Assembly (NCBI RefSeq): GCF_009720385.1
Contig: NZ_ML769308.1
Coordinates: 1 to 64,000 of the forward strand
Reading direction: 5' to 3'
Length of the DNA: 64,000 nt
Origin: Catellatospora vulcania
GTDB taxonomy: Bacteria; Actinomycetota; Actinomycetes; Mycobacteriales; Micromonosporaceae
Shown: piece by piece, positions 50,124-58,074 of the stretch
Layout: every line of letters starts with the position of its first letter
Position numbering within the stretch: position 1 is the stretch's first letter
Made by a program: the position numbers and the translations under genes
Notes under the pieces: generated by a model
Told to the model about the DNA's origin: nothing
The model's input: the letters and a program-made list of their open reading frames with translations, nothing else
Database searches by the model: none

Positions 50124-50255
50124 GCAACCTGCACAAACGGACAAATGGGTCGTAATTTGTAATAATGGGCGTGTAATCCACAACAGCCCCCAAAAGTCTC
50201 TGTAGCCTCGCCCGAGTTGCGTGAGGTGACGACGACGACCCGGGGGACTGCCCGC
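50124..50255 (+). promoter_or_regulatory. AT-rich promoter region of the second sugar dehydrogenase
   Basis: A notably AT-rich stretch (TAATTTGTAATAATGGG around 50152-50168) stands out from the GC-rich background and gives several TAATAAT-type -10 candidates upstream of the lipoprotein gene at 50256. Confidence 0.4.
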
Positions 50256-52334
50256 ATGAACGCTCGCAAGATCGCGCTCGCCGGCGAGTCCATCCTGGTC
50301 GCGATCCTGCTCGCCGTCATGGGGGTGGTCGCCGCGTGCCAGCACACCGGCGGGCCGGTCCTGCCCGCCTCGTCGGCCCCGCTCGGCCCGGTCATCACCG
50401 AGCCGGAGGTCGACGGCCAGCTGCTCAGCGGTGCGGACGTGCACATGGAGACCAGCCCCATGCAGGACGTCGACGCCGGCAGCGAGCACGTCTGCACCGA
50501 CTGGGAGATCTGGACGGCCAAGCCGCACGAGCGGGTATGGTTCGCCGCCTGCATCGGCGGCGTGCAGAAGACGCACACCCACTTCGGTGACGGCGTCTTC
50601 GAGAACGCCTTCGCGCAGCGCCGCGACCTGCCCGGGGACCGCGATTACGAGCTGCGGGTGCGGCACAAGGACAGCAGCGGCAACCCGGCCACGGAGTGGA
50701 GCCCGTACACCTCGCGGCCGTTCCGGACCGACAAGGAGCGCAAGCCGCTGCCCGGCGCGCCGCAGTGGGTGGTGGCCCAGCCCGGGTACAAGGTCGAGGA
50801 GGTGGCGAGCGGGTTCGAGCTGCCGGTGAACCTCGCCATGGTGCCCTCGCACGCGATCGCGCCGGACAAGCCGATGTTCTACGTCACCGAGCTGTACGGC
50901 ACGATCAAGGTGGTGCGCGGCGACCTGAAGGTCGGGGTGTACGCCAAGAACCTGCTCAACTGGGATCCGTATGCCGACTTCCCCGGCACCGGGGAGATCG
51001 GCCTGACCGGTGTCGTGGTCGACCCGACCAGCGGGGACGTCTTCGCCAGCATGCTGTACCAGGCCGGGGCGGAGTTCTTCCCCAAGGTGGTGCGCATCCA
51101 CAGCGAGGACGGCGGCCTGACCGGCAAGACGGTCACCACCGTCGTGGACCTGAAGGACGATCCGCTGGTCGCCTCGCACCAGATCTCGAACCTGACCATC
51201 GGGCCGGACGGCAAGTTGTACATCCACATCGGTGACGGGTTCGTCCCGACCAGCGCCCGGGATCTCACCGACTCCCGGGGCAAGGTGCTGCGGGTGAATC
51301 TGGACGGCACCGCCCCGGAGGACAACCCGTACTACGACCCGGCCGACAAGAGCAAGGTCAAGGACCTGGTCTGGGCGTCGGGGTTCCGCAACCCGTTCGG
51401 CGGGGCGTGGCGGGCCGCGGACGGCCAGCACTACTCGGTGGAGAACGGCTCGACCAACAACGACCGGCTGGCCCGGGTCGTGAAGGGCGCCGACTACGGC
51501 TGGAACTCCAACACCTCCAGTCTGAAGAAGAAGGCGCTCTACAACTGGGCGCCGACGCACGCACCGGTGGGCATCACCTTCATCCAGAAGGAGGGCAACC
51601 AGACGGCGGGTTTCCCGGCGGACAAGCTCGGCAAGGCGTTCGTGTCGGAGAGCGGCCCTACCTACGGCACCGGCCCGCAGGTGCGGGGCAAGCGCATCGT
51701 CGAGTTCGGCTTCGCCGCGGATGGCTCGGTCTCCAAGCCGAAGACCCTGGTCGAGTACAACGGGTACGGCAAGACGACGGTCGCCGGGATCGCGGCCGGC
51801 CCGGACGGGCTCTACTTCTCCGGGTTGTACCCCGACCAGGGCTACAACCCGATCCTGCCCACCGCGAAGATCTACCGCGTGCGGTACGCCCCGCAGGCGG
51901 CCGGGGCCAAGCCCAAGCCGGTGGCGGCGAAGGAGTCCTGCACCGACGGCGACATGCAGGTGATCGCCCGCGCGTCGAAGACCGATGTGAAGGCCGGCAC
52001 CCCGATCACCTTCACCCTGGTGATCAAGAACCTGTCGAAGCACAGCTGCAACCGTGACATCGGCGCCGACGCGCAGGAGCTGTTCCTGATGCACGGCACG
52101 GACAAGGTCTGGTCCTCGGACCACTGCGGCGCGCCCAAGGGCAAGCAGGTCAGCGCCCTGGCCGCGGGCCGGGAGATGGTGTTCACCGTGCCCTGGAACG
52201 GCAAGTCCAGCAGCTCCTGTGCCAAGGACCAGGTGCGGGTGCCGACCGGCCCGGTGCCGGCGGCGGGCTCCTACCAGCTGTTCGCCCGCGTCGGCACCGA
52301 CCGCAGCGTCCCCGTCAAGGTGAAACTCAACTGA
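50256..52334 (+). CDS. PQQ-type sugar dehydrogenase lipoprotein
   Basis: A 692-residue exported lipoprotein with lipobox VVAAC at Cys28. The next module (about 45-160) and the aldose dehydrogenase-type propeller (about 165-540; HQISNLTIGPDGKLYI, ASGFRNPFGGAW) closely parallel the gene at 25488-28262: the two share VITEPE, CTDWEIW, KPLPGA and NDRLAR. After the propeller come a Lys/Pro linker and a beta-sandwich domain (about 565-692) with four Cys, resembling DUF4232-type modules, in place of the crystallin-like repeats. It likely oxidises sugars at the cell surface. ATG 50256 follows GGGGGA. Confidence 0.85.
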   Translation: MNARKIALAGESILVAILLAVMGVVAACQHTGGPVLPASSAPLGPVITEPEVDGQLLSGADVHMETSPMQDVDAGSEHVCTDWEIWTAKPHERVWFAACIGGVQKTHTHFGDGVFENAFAQRRDLPGDRDYELRVRHKDSSGNPATEWSPYTSRPFRTDKERKPLPGAPQWVVAQPGYKVEEVASGFELPVNLAMVPSHAIAPDKPMFYVTELYGTIKVVRGDLKVGVYAKNLLNWDPYADFPGTGEIGLTGVVVDPTSGDVFASMLYQAGAEFFPKVVRIHSEDGGLTGKTVTTVVDLKDDPLVASHQISNLTIGPDGKLYIHIGDGFVPTSARDLTDSRGKVLRVNLDGTAPEDNPYYDPADKSKVKDLVWASGFRNPFGGAWRAADGQHYSVENGSTNNDRLARVVKGADYGWNSNTSSLKKKALYNWAPTHAPVGITFIQKEGNQTAGFPADKLGKAFVSESGPTYGTGPQVRGKRIVEFGFAADGSVSKPKTLVEYNGYGKTTVAGIAAGPDGLYFSGLYPDQGYNPILPTAKIYRVRYAPQAAGAKPKPVAAKESCTDGDMQVIARASKTDVKAGTPITFTLVIKNLSKHSCNRDIGADAQELFLMHGTDKVWSSDHCGAPKGKQVSALAAGREMVFTVPWNGKSSSSCAKDQVRVPTGPVPAAGSYQLFARVGTDRSVPVKVKLN

Positions 52335-52339
52335 CGCGG

Positions 52340-52408
52340 TAGGAAACCTTCAATCTTCCCTAAAATTCGGTAGGCATCTTTCATTGACCTATAGATAGTC
52401 GTTATAGT
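52340..52408 (+). promoter_or_regulatory. Control region of the amidase gene
   Basis: The inverted repeat TAGGAA-N10-TTCCCTA (52340-52362) is followed by TTGACC (52384-52389) and TATAGT (52403-52408). The 13-base spacing is too short for a standard sigma-70 promoter, so one of the two boxes may be unused. Confidence 0.35.
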
Positions 52409-52447
52409 GCGCCGACGCATCCCCTCCACCCCTTATGCGAGGTGCTC

Positions 52448-53506
52448 ATGCTCGGTAACCCCGTGCGCCGCCGTACCCTGCTGGCGGCCGCGGCCGGAAT
52501 CGCGGCCGCCCCGTTCGCCGCCGGCCCGGCCTTCGCCGCCAACCCCAAGGTCTACCTCGACCCCGGTCACGGCGGCACCGACCCCGGCGCGGTCGCCAAC
52601 GGACTGCAGGAGAAGGCGCTCACCCTCAACATCGCGCTGCAGATCCGCAACATCCTGCAGGCAAACTACGCGGTCGACATCCGCATGTCGCGCACCACCG
52701 ACGCGACCGTCAGCCTCGCCCAGCGCACCAGCGACGCCAACGCGTGGGGCGCGACCATCTTCGTCAGCGTCCACATCAACTCCGGCGGCGGCACCGGCTT
52801 CGAGAGCTACCGCTACCCGACCGCCGACGCGGCCACCGTCAACCTGCACAACGCCCTGCACTCGCGGGCGCTGTCGAGCATGCGCACCGTCGGCTCGGTC
52901 ACCGACCGCGGCCTGAAGACGGCGAACTTCCACGTGCTGCGCGAGTCGAACATGCCCGCCGTGCTCACCGAGAACCTGTTCATCGACACGCTCGCCGACG
53001 CCAACCTGCTCAAGCGGGCCGACTTCCTCACCGCCGACGCGCAGGGCCACGCCGCCGGCATCGCGGCGTACCTGGGCCTGACGGCCCCGCCGCCGAGCTT
53101 CAGCACCATCGTGGACAACACCACCGCGGGCCGGTTCACGGCCAGCGCCAACTGGGGCACCTCGACGTTCTCCGGCCAGAAGCACGGCGCCGACTACCGC
53201 TTCGCGAACCCGGTGCTGGCCAGCGACGCCGCCTGGTTCAAGGTGAACATCCCGGCCACGGCCAACTACCGGGTCGACGTCTGGCACGCCGCCGACCCCG
53301 GCTACAGCAGCTCCGCGCCGCACATCGTGGTCACCTCGGGCGGCAACCAGACCGTCAACCTCGACCAGCGCACCGGTGGCGGCGGCTGGCGCTCGCTGGG
53401 CACGTTCAACCTCGCCGCGGGCGACCGCAACCTGGTCGGCGTGAGCCGCTGGACCAGCGCGACCGGCTACGTCATCGCCGACGCCGTACGCGTCACCCGC
53501 GTGTAG
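52448..53506 (+). CDS. Tat-exported N-acetylmuramoyl-L-alanine amidase (Amidase_3) with C-terminal golvesin-like domain
   Basis: A 352-residue cell-wall hydrolase. The signal is twin-arginine (VRRRTLLAAAAGIAA, ending AFA). The catalytic domain (about 33-205) has YLDPGHGGTDPGA with the zinc His, NGLQEKALTLNIAL with Glu, FVSVHINSGGG with the second His, and PAVLTENLFI with the catalytic Glu. A C-terminal beta-sandwich (about 218-352) with DNTTAGRFTASANWGTS resembles golvesin/xanthan-lyase CBM-like domains. It cleaves the amide between MurNAc and the peptide. ATG 52448 has GAGG 5 bases upstream; GTG 52442 is an alternative. Confidence 0.9.
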   Translation: MLGNPVRRRTLLAAAAGIAAAPFAAGPAFAANPKVYLDPGHGGTDPGAVANGLQEKALTLNIALQIRNILQANYAVDIRMSRTTDATVSLAQRTSDANAWGATIFVSVHINSGGGTGFESYRYPTADAATVNLHNALHSRALSSMRTVGSVTDRGLKTANFHVLRESNMPAVLTENLFIDTLADANLLKRADFLTADAQGHAAGIAAYLGLTAPPPSFSTIVDNTTAGRFTASANWGTSTFSGQKHGADYRFANPVLASDAAWFKVNIPATANYRVDVWHAADPGYSSSAPHIVVTSGGNQTVNLDQRTGGGGWRSLGTFNLAAGDRNLVGVSRWTSATGYVIADAVRVTRV

Positions 53507-53513
53507 CGGTGCT

Positions 53514-53557
53514 CGAAGCTCCGTCCATGCTGTTGGATCGGTGTGGACGGAGCTTCG
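53514..53557 (+). terminator. Hairpin terminator after the amidase gene
   Basis: A perfect 14-bp stem (53514-53527 with 53544-53557) and 16-base loop starts 7 bases after the amidase stop. Confidence 0.75.
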
Positions 53558-53575
53558 GGGACGCGGGGGGCGGCG

Positions 53576-53974
53576 ATGGGCGGAACAAGGAACCTCACCG
53601 GGGAAGGTCTGACGTTCCTGACCGAGCGCGGGCTGGCCACGTTCACCACGCTGCGGCCCGACGGCAGCCCGCACGTGACCCCGGTCGGCTTCACCTACGA
53701 CCCGGCGACCGGCCTGGCCCGGGTCATCTGCGACGGGGCCAGCCGCAAGGCGGCCAACGCGCGCCGTAACCCGGCCGTGGCGCTGTGCCAGTTCGAAGGC
53801 CGGTACTGGCTGACCCTGCAGGGCGAGGCGACGGTCACCGCCGACCCGGACCGGGTCGCCGACGCCGTCGCCCGCTACACCGCCCGCTACCGCGAGCCCC
53901 GCGTCAATCCGAACCGGGTCGCGATCGAGATCACGGTGACCCGCCTGCTCGGGGACTCCACGCTGCTGGCTTGA
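53576..53974 (+). CDS. PPOX-class F420-dependent oxidoreductase
   Basis: A 132-residue split-barrel flavin/deazaflavin-binding protein. LTFLTERGLATFTTLRPDGSPHVTPVGFTYD and SRKAANARRNPAVALCQFEG are the cofactor-binding blocks of the TIGR03618-type F420-dependent group (residues 8-80). Such enzymes reduce unsaturated or nitro compounds with F420H2 or biliverdin-like substrates. ATG 53576 has a GGGGGG ribosome site 5 bases upstream; the ATG at 53543 lies in the terminator of the previous gene. Confidence 0.88.
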   Translation: MGGTRNLTGEGLTFLTERGLATFTTLRPDGSPHVTPVGFTYDPATGLARVICDGASRKAANARRNPAVALCQFEGRYWLTLQGEATVTADPDRVADAVARYTARYREPRVNPNRVAIEITVTRLLGDSTLLA

Positions 53975-53981
53975 GCGCCGG

Positions 53982-54374
53982 TCAGCTCAGGCGGCACTCC
54001 AGCCAGACGACCTTGCCGGTGCGGCCGGGCACCACGCCCCAGCGGGCCGACAGGCCATCGATGAGGCCCAGTCCCACGCCGCCGTCGACGCCCGCCGGAC
54101 GCTGCTCCGGCGGCTGCGGGCTGCGGTCGGTCACCTCGATGCGCAGCCCCTCGCCGATGCGCGCCAGCCGGATCGCCACCGCCCCGCCGCCGTGCAGCAC
54201 CGCATTGCTGACCAGCTCGGAGGCGAGGATGAGGGCGTCGCCGGACGGGTCGCGCAGGTTCCACGCGCCCAGCTGCGTGCTGACGAAGTGCCGGGCGAGG
54301 ATGCCGCTGGCCCGGCCGCCCGGAAGCCGGATGGACGCGGCCGTCACCCCGTGGCCCCGCTTGCCTGATTCCAT
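53982..54374 (-). CDS. ATP-binding regulatory protein (HATPase, anti-sigma type)
   Basis: A 130-residue GHKL ATPase. The N box is ILASELVSNAVLHGGG (about residue 48), with TDRSPQPPEQ in place of a strong G1 motif and GGVGLGLIDGLSARWG as the G2 box. Actinobacteria have many of these RsbW-like proteins; partner unknown. ATG 54374 is preceded by GAGGAGG. It is convergent with the PPOX gene. Confidence 0.85.
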   Translation of the reverse strand: MESGKRGHGVTAASIRLPGGRASGILARHFVSTQLGAWNLRDPSGDALILASELVSNAVLHGGGAVAIRLARIGEGLRIEVTDRSPQPPEQRPAGVDGGVGLGLIDGLSARWGVVPGRTGKVVWLECRLS

Positions 54375-54475
54375 GATCCGCCTCCTCGTCCTCGGTGGGG
54401 ATTCGGAACGGGGCGGCATCCGGATGGGTGGATCCCGGGTGCCGGTGGGGGCCCGTCAACGGCACGGTACGCCGG

Positions 54476-54481
54476 TAGAGT
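54476..54481 (+). promoter_or_regulatory. -10 box for a leaderless lipoprotein hydrolase transcript
   Basis: TAGAGT ends 7 bases before GTG 54489, with no ribosome site. Confidence 0.45.
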
Positions 54482-54488
54482 CGGCGGC

Positions 54489-55490
54489 GTGCCGGACCGT
54501 CGCGCCTCCCCCCGCCTGCTCGCCCTCGCCCTGGTGCTGAGCGTCGCCGCGTGCTCCTCGCCGACGACCGCCCCGCCACCCGTGTTCGCCCAGCCCAGTG
54601 GCACCGCCGCAGCCTCGGGCGCGCCGTCGGCGACCCCGTCGGCGAGCGCGGTGGCGAGCCCGTCCGCGTCGCCGGTCGTGCGGGCCGCGCCGAAGAACGC
54701 GCTCGCGGTGGGGGTACGCACGCTGAAGTTCACCCGCGGCGACCGCCCGCTGCCGACGACCGTCTGGTATCCGGCGACGGGCAAGGCCGGCGGCTCACCC
54801 CGCAAGGACGCCCAGGCCGCCGCCGGGCGGTTCCCGGTGGTGCTGTTCAGCCACGGCCTGCACGGGCTGCCCGCGTACTACCAGCAGATCACCACCCGGC
54901 TGGCCGCCGCGGGCTTCGTGGTGGCCGCCCCGGCGTACCCGTTCACCAATCACGACGCGAACCCGTTCAAGCAGACCGACATGGCCAACCAGCCCGCCGA
55001 CGGGTCCGCGGTGCTGACGTCGCTGCTGAAGCTCGACGGCAAGGCCGGGGACCGGCTCGCCGGGCACCTCGACGGGGCGCACATCGGCGTCGCGGGCCAC
55101 TCCGCGGGCGGGTTCACCTCGGCGGGCATGCTCGCCAACAGCCGCGACACCCGCGTCGACGCGGCGATCGTGATCTCGGGCGGCTCGATGGGCGCGTTCC
55201 GCGGCTCGCGTACCCCCGTGCTGTTCGTGCACGGTGACGCCGACGGCGTGGTCGGCTACAAGCTCGGGCGGGACGCGTACAACGCGACGTCCTGGCCGCG
55301 AGCCTTCCTGACGCTGCTCGGCGGCGACCACGGCACGTTCCTCGGACCCGGCAAGACGGGCTTCGACCAGACCATCAAGACGATGACCGACTTCCTGCGC
55401 TGGGCGCTGTGGGGCGACGCCGCCGCCAAGGGCCGACTGTCCGCCGACGGCACCCGCGCGGGCGTGGCCAAGTTCGAGGCGAAACTGTGA
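54489..55490 (+). CDS. Exported alpha/beta-hydrolase lipoprotein (PAF-acetylhydrolase-like)
   Basis: A 333-residue lipoprotein with lipobox SVAAC near residue 19 and a Ser/Ala/Pro linker. The alpha/beta-hydrolase core (about 75-320) has VVLFSHGLHGLPAYYQQ (oxyanion region), the nucleophile elbow GVAGHSAGGFTSAGML (GHSAG), VLFVHGDADGVV with the catalytic Asp, and the His in GGDHGTF. It belongs to the dienelactone hydrolase/PAF-acetylhydrolase-like group and could cleave lipid or polyester substrates outside the cell. Its stop overlaps the PPTase start (GTGA). Confidence 0.85.
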   Translation: MPDRRASPRLLALALVLSVAACSSPTTAPPPVFAQPSGTAAASGAPSATPSASAVASPSASPVVRAAPKNALAVGVRTLKFTRGDRPLPTTVWYPATGKAGGSPRKDAQAAAGRFPVVLFSHGLHGLPAYYQQITTRLAAAGFVVAAPAYPFTNHDANPFKQTDMANQPADGSAVLTSLLKLDGKAGDRLAGHLDGAHIGVAGHSAGGFTSAGMLANSRDTRVDAAIVISGGSMGAFRGSRTPVLFVHGDADGVVGYKLGRDAYNATSWPRAFLTLLGGDHGTFLGPGKTGFDQTIKTMTDFLRWALWGDAAAKGRLSADGTRAGVAKFEAKL

Positions 55491-56203
55491 ACCCGCTGCA
55501 CCCCGGGCAATGCCGCGTCTACTGGGCCGATCCGGCCGACGAGCAGCCCTGGCACCAGCGGCTGCTGAGCGAGGGCGAGCGGGCGCGGCGCGAGGCGCTG
55601 CGCAGGCCCGAGGACCGCGCCCGGCAGACCGTGGCCGCGGCGCTGCTGCGCCTGCTGACCGGCCGCCACCTCGGGCAGAAAGCCGCGGCGGTACGCGTGG
55701 AGCGCTCGTGCACCACCTGTGCCGTCCCGCACGGGCGGCCCACCGTTGCCGGGGGACCGGAGGTGTCGGTGTCGCACTCGGGCGACCGGATCGCCGTCGT
55801 GCTGAGCCTGGCCGGGCCGGTCGGCGTCGACGTGGAGCAGGCCCAGCCGCAGCGCGACATCCTCGGCGTGGCCCGGCTGGCGCTCTCCGAGACCGAGCTG
55901 GCCGCGTCAGCCCCGCTCGACCAGGACGGCTTCTACACGTACTGGACGCGCAAGGAGTCGGTGCTCAAGGCCACCGGCGACGGCCTGCGGGTGGCCATGA
56001 CCAAGATCGAGGTGTCGACTCCGGGGCAGGCCCCGCGCCTGCACCGCTTCGACGGGCGGCCCGACGTGGTCGAGGTCGCCCGCATGTTCACCCTGGCGCC
56101 GGGCGCGGGCTACCAGGGGGCGCTGACGGTGCTCGGCACGCCGTCGGCGGTCACCGAGCACGACGCGTCCGAGCTGCTACGTCACCAGGGCGAGGGCTTG
56201 TAG
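55487..56203 (+). CDS. Sfp-type 4-prime-phosphopantetheinyl transferase
   Basis: A 238-residue PPTase that would activate carrier proteins of fatty acid, polyketide or nonribosomal peptide pathways by transferring phosphopantetheine from CoA. It has GGPEVSVSHSGDRIAVVLS, the metal motif VGVDVEQAQ and FYTYWTRKESVLKATGDGL, characteristic of the Sfp/AcpS2 family. It begins at GTG 55487, overlapping the lipoprotein hydrolase stop. No carrier-protein genes are in the window. Its end overlaps the convergent SDR gene by 22 bases. Confidence 0.9.
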   Translation: MNPLHPGQCRVYWADPADEQPWHQRLLSEGERARREALRRPEDRARQTVAAALLRLLTGRHLGQKAAAVRVERSCTTCAVPHGRPTVAGGPEVSVSHSGDRIAVVLSLAGPVGVDVEQAQPQRDILGVARLALSETELAASAPLDQDGFYTYWTRKESVLKATGDGLRVAMTKIEVSTPGQAPRLHRFDGRPDVVEVARMFTLAPGAGYQGALTVLGTPSAVTEHDASELLRHQGEGL

Positions 56204-57633
56204 TCCTTCAGGAAGCAGCCGAACAGGTCCTCGCCCAGCTCGCCGCGCACGATCGGGTCGTACACCCGGGCCGCGCCGTCGACCAGGTCCAGCGGGGCGT
56301 GGAAACCCGCGTCCGCCAGGCGGATCTTGGTCGGGTGCGGGCGCTCGTCGGTGATCCAGCCGGTGTCCACCGCGGTCATCAGGATGCCGTCGTCGAGCAT
56401 CTCCCCGGCGCTGGTGCGGGTCAGCATGTTCAGCGCGGCCTTGGCCATGTTCGTGTGCGGGTGGCCCGGCCCCTTGTACTTGCGGCTGAACTGCCCCTCC
56501 ATCGCCGACACGTTCACCACGTACTTGCGCCGCGCCGGTGACGCGGCCATCGCCGCACGCAGCCGGGCGACCAGCACGAACGGGGCGGTGACGTTGCACA
56601 GCTGCACTTCGAGCAGCTCGATCGGGTCGACCTCCTGCACCACCTGCACCCAGCTGTTGCTGGGGTCGAGGTCGGGCACCAGGCCGCCCGCGTCGATCGC
56701 GGAGCCGTCGGCGATCCGGGCCAGGCTCGCCCCGCCCGTGGTCAGCGCCAGCGAGGTCACCAGCTCCGGGCTCAGCTGCTGGTGCGGCATCGCCTGGATG
56801 GCCGCCGCGGCCGGGCTCGACCCGGTGTAGTGACCGAAGCTGATCAGCTCCGGCAGCGGGCCGTCCGGCAGCGGGGCCGACTCGGCCGCCAGCAGCTGCG
56901 CGTACGCCTGCGGAGACCGGCGCACCGTCTGCGCCGCGTTGTTGATCAGGATGTCCAGCGGGCCCTGCGCCGCGACGGAGTCGGCCAGTGCCACGACCTG
57001 GGCCGGGTCGCGCAGGTCGATGCCGACGACGCGCAGCCGGTGCAGCCACTCGGCGCTGTCCGGCATCGCCTGGAAGCGGCGCACCGCGTCCGACGGGAAC
57101 CGGGTGGTGATGGTGGTGTGCGCGCCGTCGCGGAGCAGCCGCAGCGCGATGTACATGCCGATCTTGGCGCGGCCGCCGGTCAGCAGCGCACGGCGGCCGG
57201 TCAGGTCGGTGCGGGCGTCGCGGCGGGCATGGTTCAGCTCCGCGCACGGCGGGCACAGCTGGTGGTAGAACGCGTCCACCTGCGTGTACCGGTCCTTGCA
57301 GGTGTAGCAGGCCCGCGGCTGGCGCAGGTGGCCGGCGATGTCGCCCTTGGTGGGGGAGGTCAGGCCGAAGACGCCCGCGGTCTCGTCGTCGATGCGGCCC
57401 GGGGCGCCGGTGGCCGTCGCCGCGGTCACCGCCTCGTCGGCGGCGAGGATCTCCTCGCGCTTGTCCCGGCGGCGCTGCTGCTTGACGGTCTTGAACAGCC
57501 GTCCCACCGCGCGGCGCACCGCGACCGCGTCCGGGTGCTCGGTCGGCAGGTCCTCGACCTGGGCCAGCACGTTCAGGCACACCTCAAGGTGCGCAGCGTC
57601 GATCCCGGTGCGCTCCTGCTCGCTGATCGTCAT
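56182..57633 (-). CDS. SDR-family oxidoreductase with N-terminal extension and zinc ribbon
   Basis: A 483-residue protein. The N-terminal 95 residues form a helical block, followed by a CxxC...CxxC ribbon (ACYTCKDR ... LCPPCAEL, about residues 108-130). The SDR Rossmann domain begins with RRALLTGGRAKIGMY (about 146-160) and includes DILINNAAQT, the catalytic VVNVSAMEGQFSRKYKGPGHPHTNMAKAALNML (here split: NVSAMEG and TNMAKAAL), and DTGWITDE. The usual YxxxK is changed to HTNMAK. Function unknown; the metal ribbon is unusual for SDRs. Confidence 0.75.
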   Translation of the reverse strand: MTISEQERTGIDAAHLEVCLNVLAQVEDLPTEHPDAVAVRRAVGRLFKTVKQQRRRDKREEILAADEAVTAATATGAPGRIDDETAGVFGLTSPTKGDIAGHLRQPRACYTCKDRYTQVDAFYHQLCPPCAELNHARRDARTDLTGRRALLTGGRAKIGMYIALRLLRDGAHTTITTRFPSDAVRRFQAMPDSAEWLHRLRVVGIDLRDPAQVVALADSVAAQGPLDILINNAAQTVRRSPQAYAQLLAAESAPLPDGPLPELISFGHYTGSSPAAAAIQAMPHQQLSPELVTSLALTTGGASLARIADGSAIDAGGLVPDLDPSNSWVQVVQEVDPIELLEVQLCNVTAPFVLVARLRAAMAASPARRKYVVNVSAMEGQFSRKYKGPGHPHTNMAKAALNMLTRTSAGEMLDDGILMTAVDTGWITDERPHPTKIRLADAGFHAPLDLVDGAARVYDPIVRGELGEDLFGCFLKDYKPSPW

Positions 57634-57757
57634 CTCGGTGCCCGTTCCGTGCTCGCCCGCTACCTCGCCCGGAAACTGTACGCAAGCACGAGCACGATGG
57701 CCGAACCAGCCACCGAACGCGCCCCGCGACTGTCGTCCATCTCACCCGCCGCGCTTT

Positions 57758-57826
57758 GCATAGACGTTGGCCTATCTAGATGAAGTCGATCGCGAAAAAG
57801 TCATCCAGATAGGCCAACGTCTATGC
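57758..57826. repeat. Palindromic repeat, family 1 copy B
   Basis: Arms 57758-57783 and 57801-57826 pair at 25 of 26 positions around a 17-base loop. The outer core CATAGACGTTGGCCTATCT is the same as in the copy at 39001-39067. It lies between the ferredoxin stop and the SDR start. Confidence 0.85.
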
Positions 57827-57849
57827 GAAAACGGTGTGCGGCGGGAGCC

Positions 57850-58074
57850 TCAGACGGGGGCGATGGTGTCGCCGGTGGTGGGGTCGGTGACGAGGATGGC
57901 TTCGACGGGGCAGCAGTCGGCGGCGTCGCTGACCGATTCATCCGGGTCGACGAGGTCACGCAGGGGCGTGGACTTCTTGTCGACGAGCGCGAAGTAGTCG
58001 GGCGCGGTGCCCGCGCACAGGCCCGAGCCGATGCAGCGGTCCCGGTCGACGGCGACCTTCCACTGCCCGCTCAC
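57850..58074 (-). CDS. Ferredoxin (3Fe-4S type) partner of the P450
   Basis: A 74-residue ferredoxin. The cluster ligands are in RCIGSGLCAG and DAADCCPVEAI, the C-x5-C...C pattern of actinobacterial 3Fe-4S ferredoxins that feed electrons to P450s. Its GTG start overlaps the P450 stop by 4 bases, so the pair is one operon. A reductase is not present in the window. Confidence 0.92.
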   Translation of the reverse strand: MSGQWKVAVDRDRCIGSGLCAGTAPDYFALVDKKSTPLRDLVDPDESVSDAADCCPVEAILVTDPTTGDTIAPV

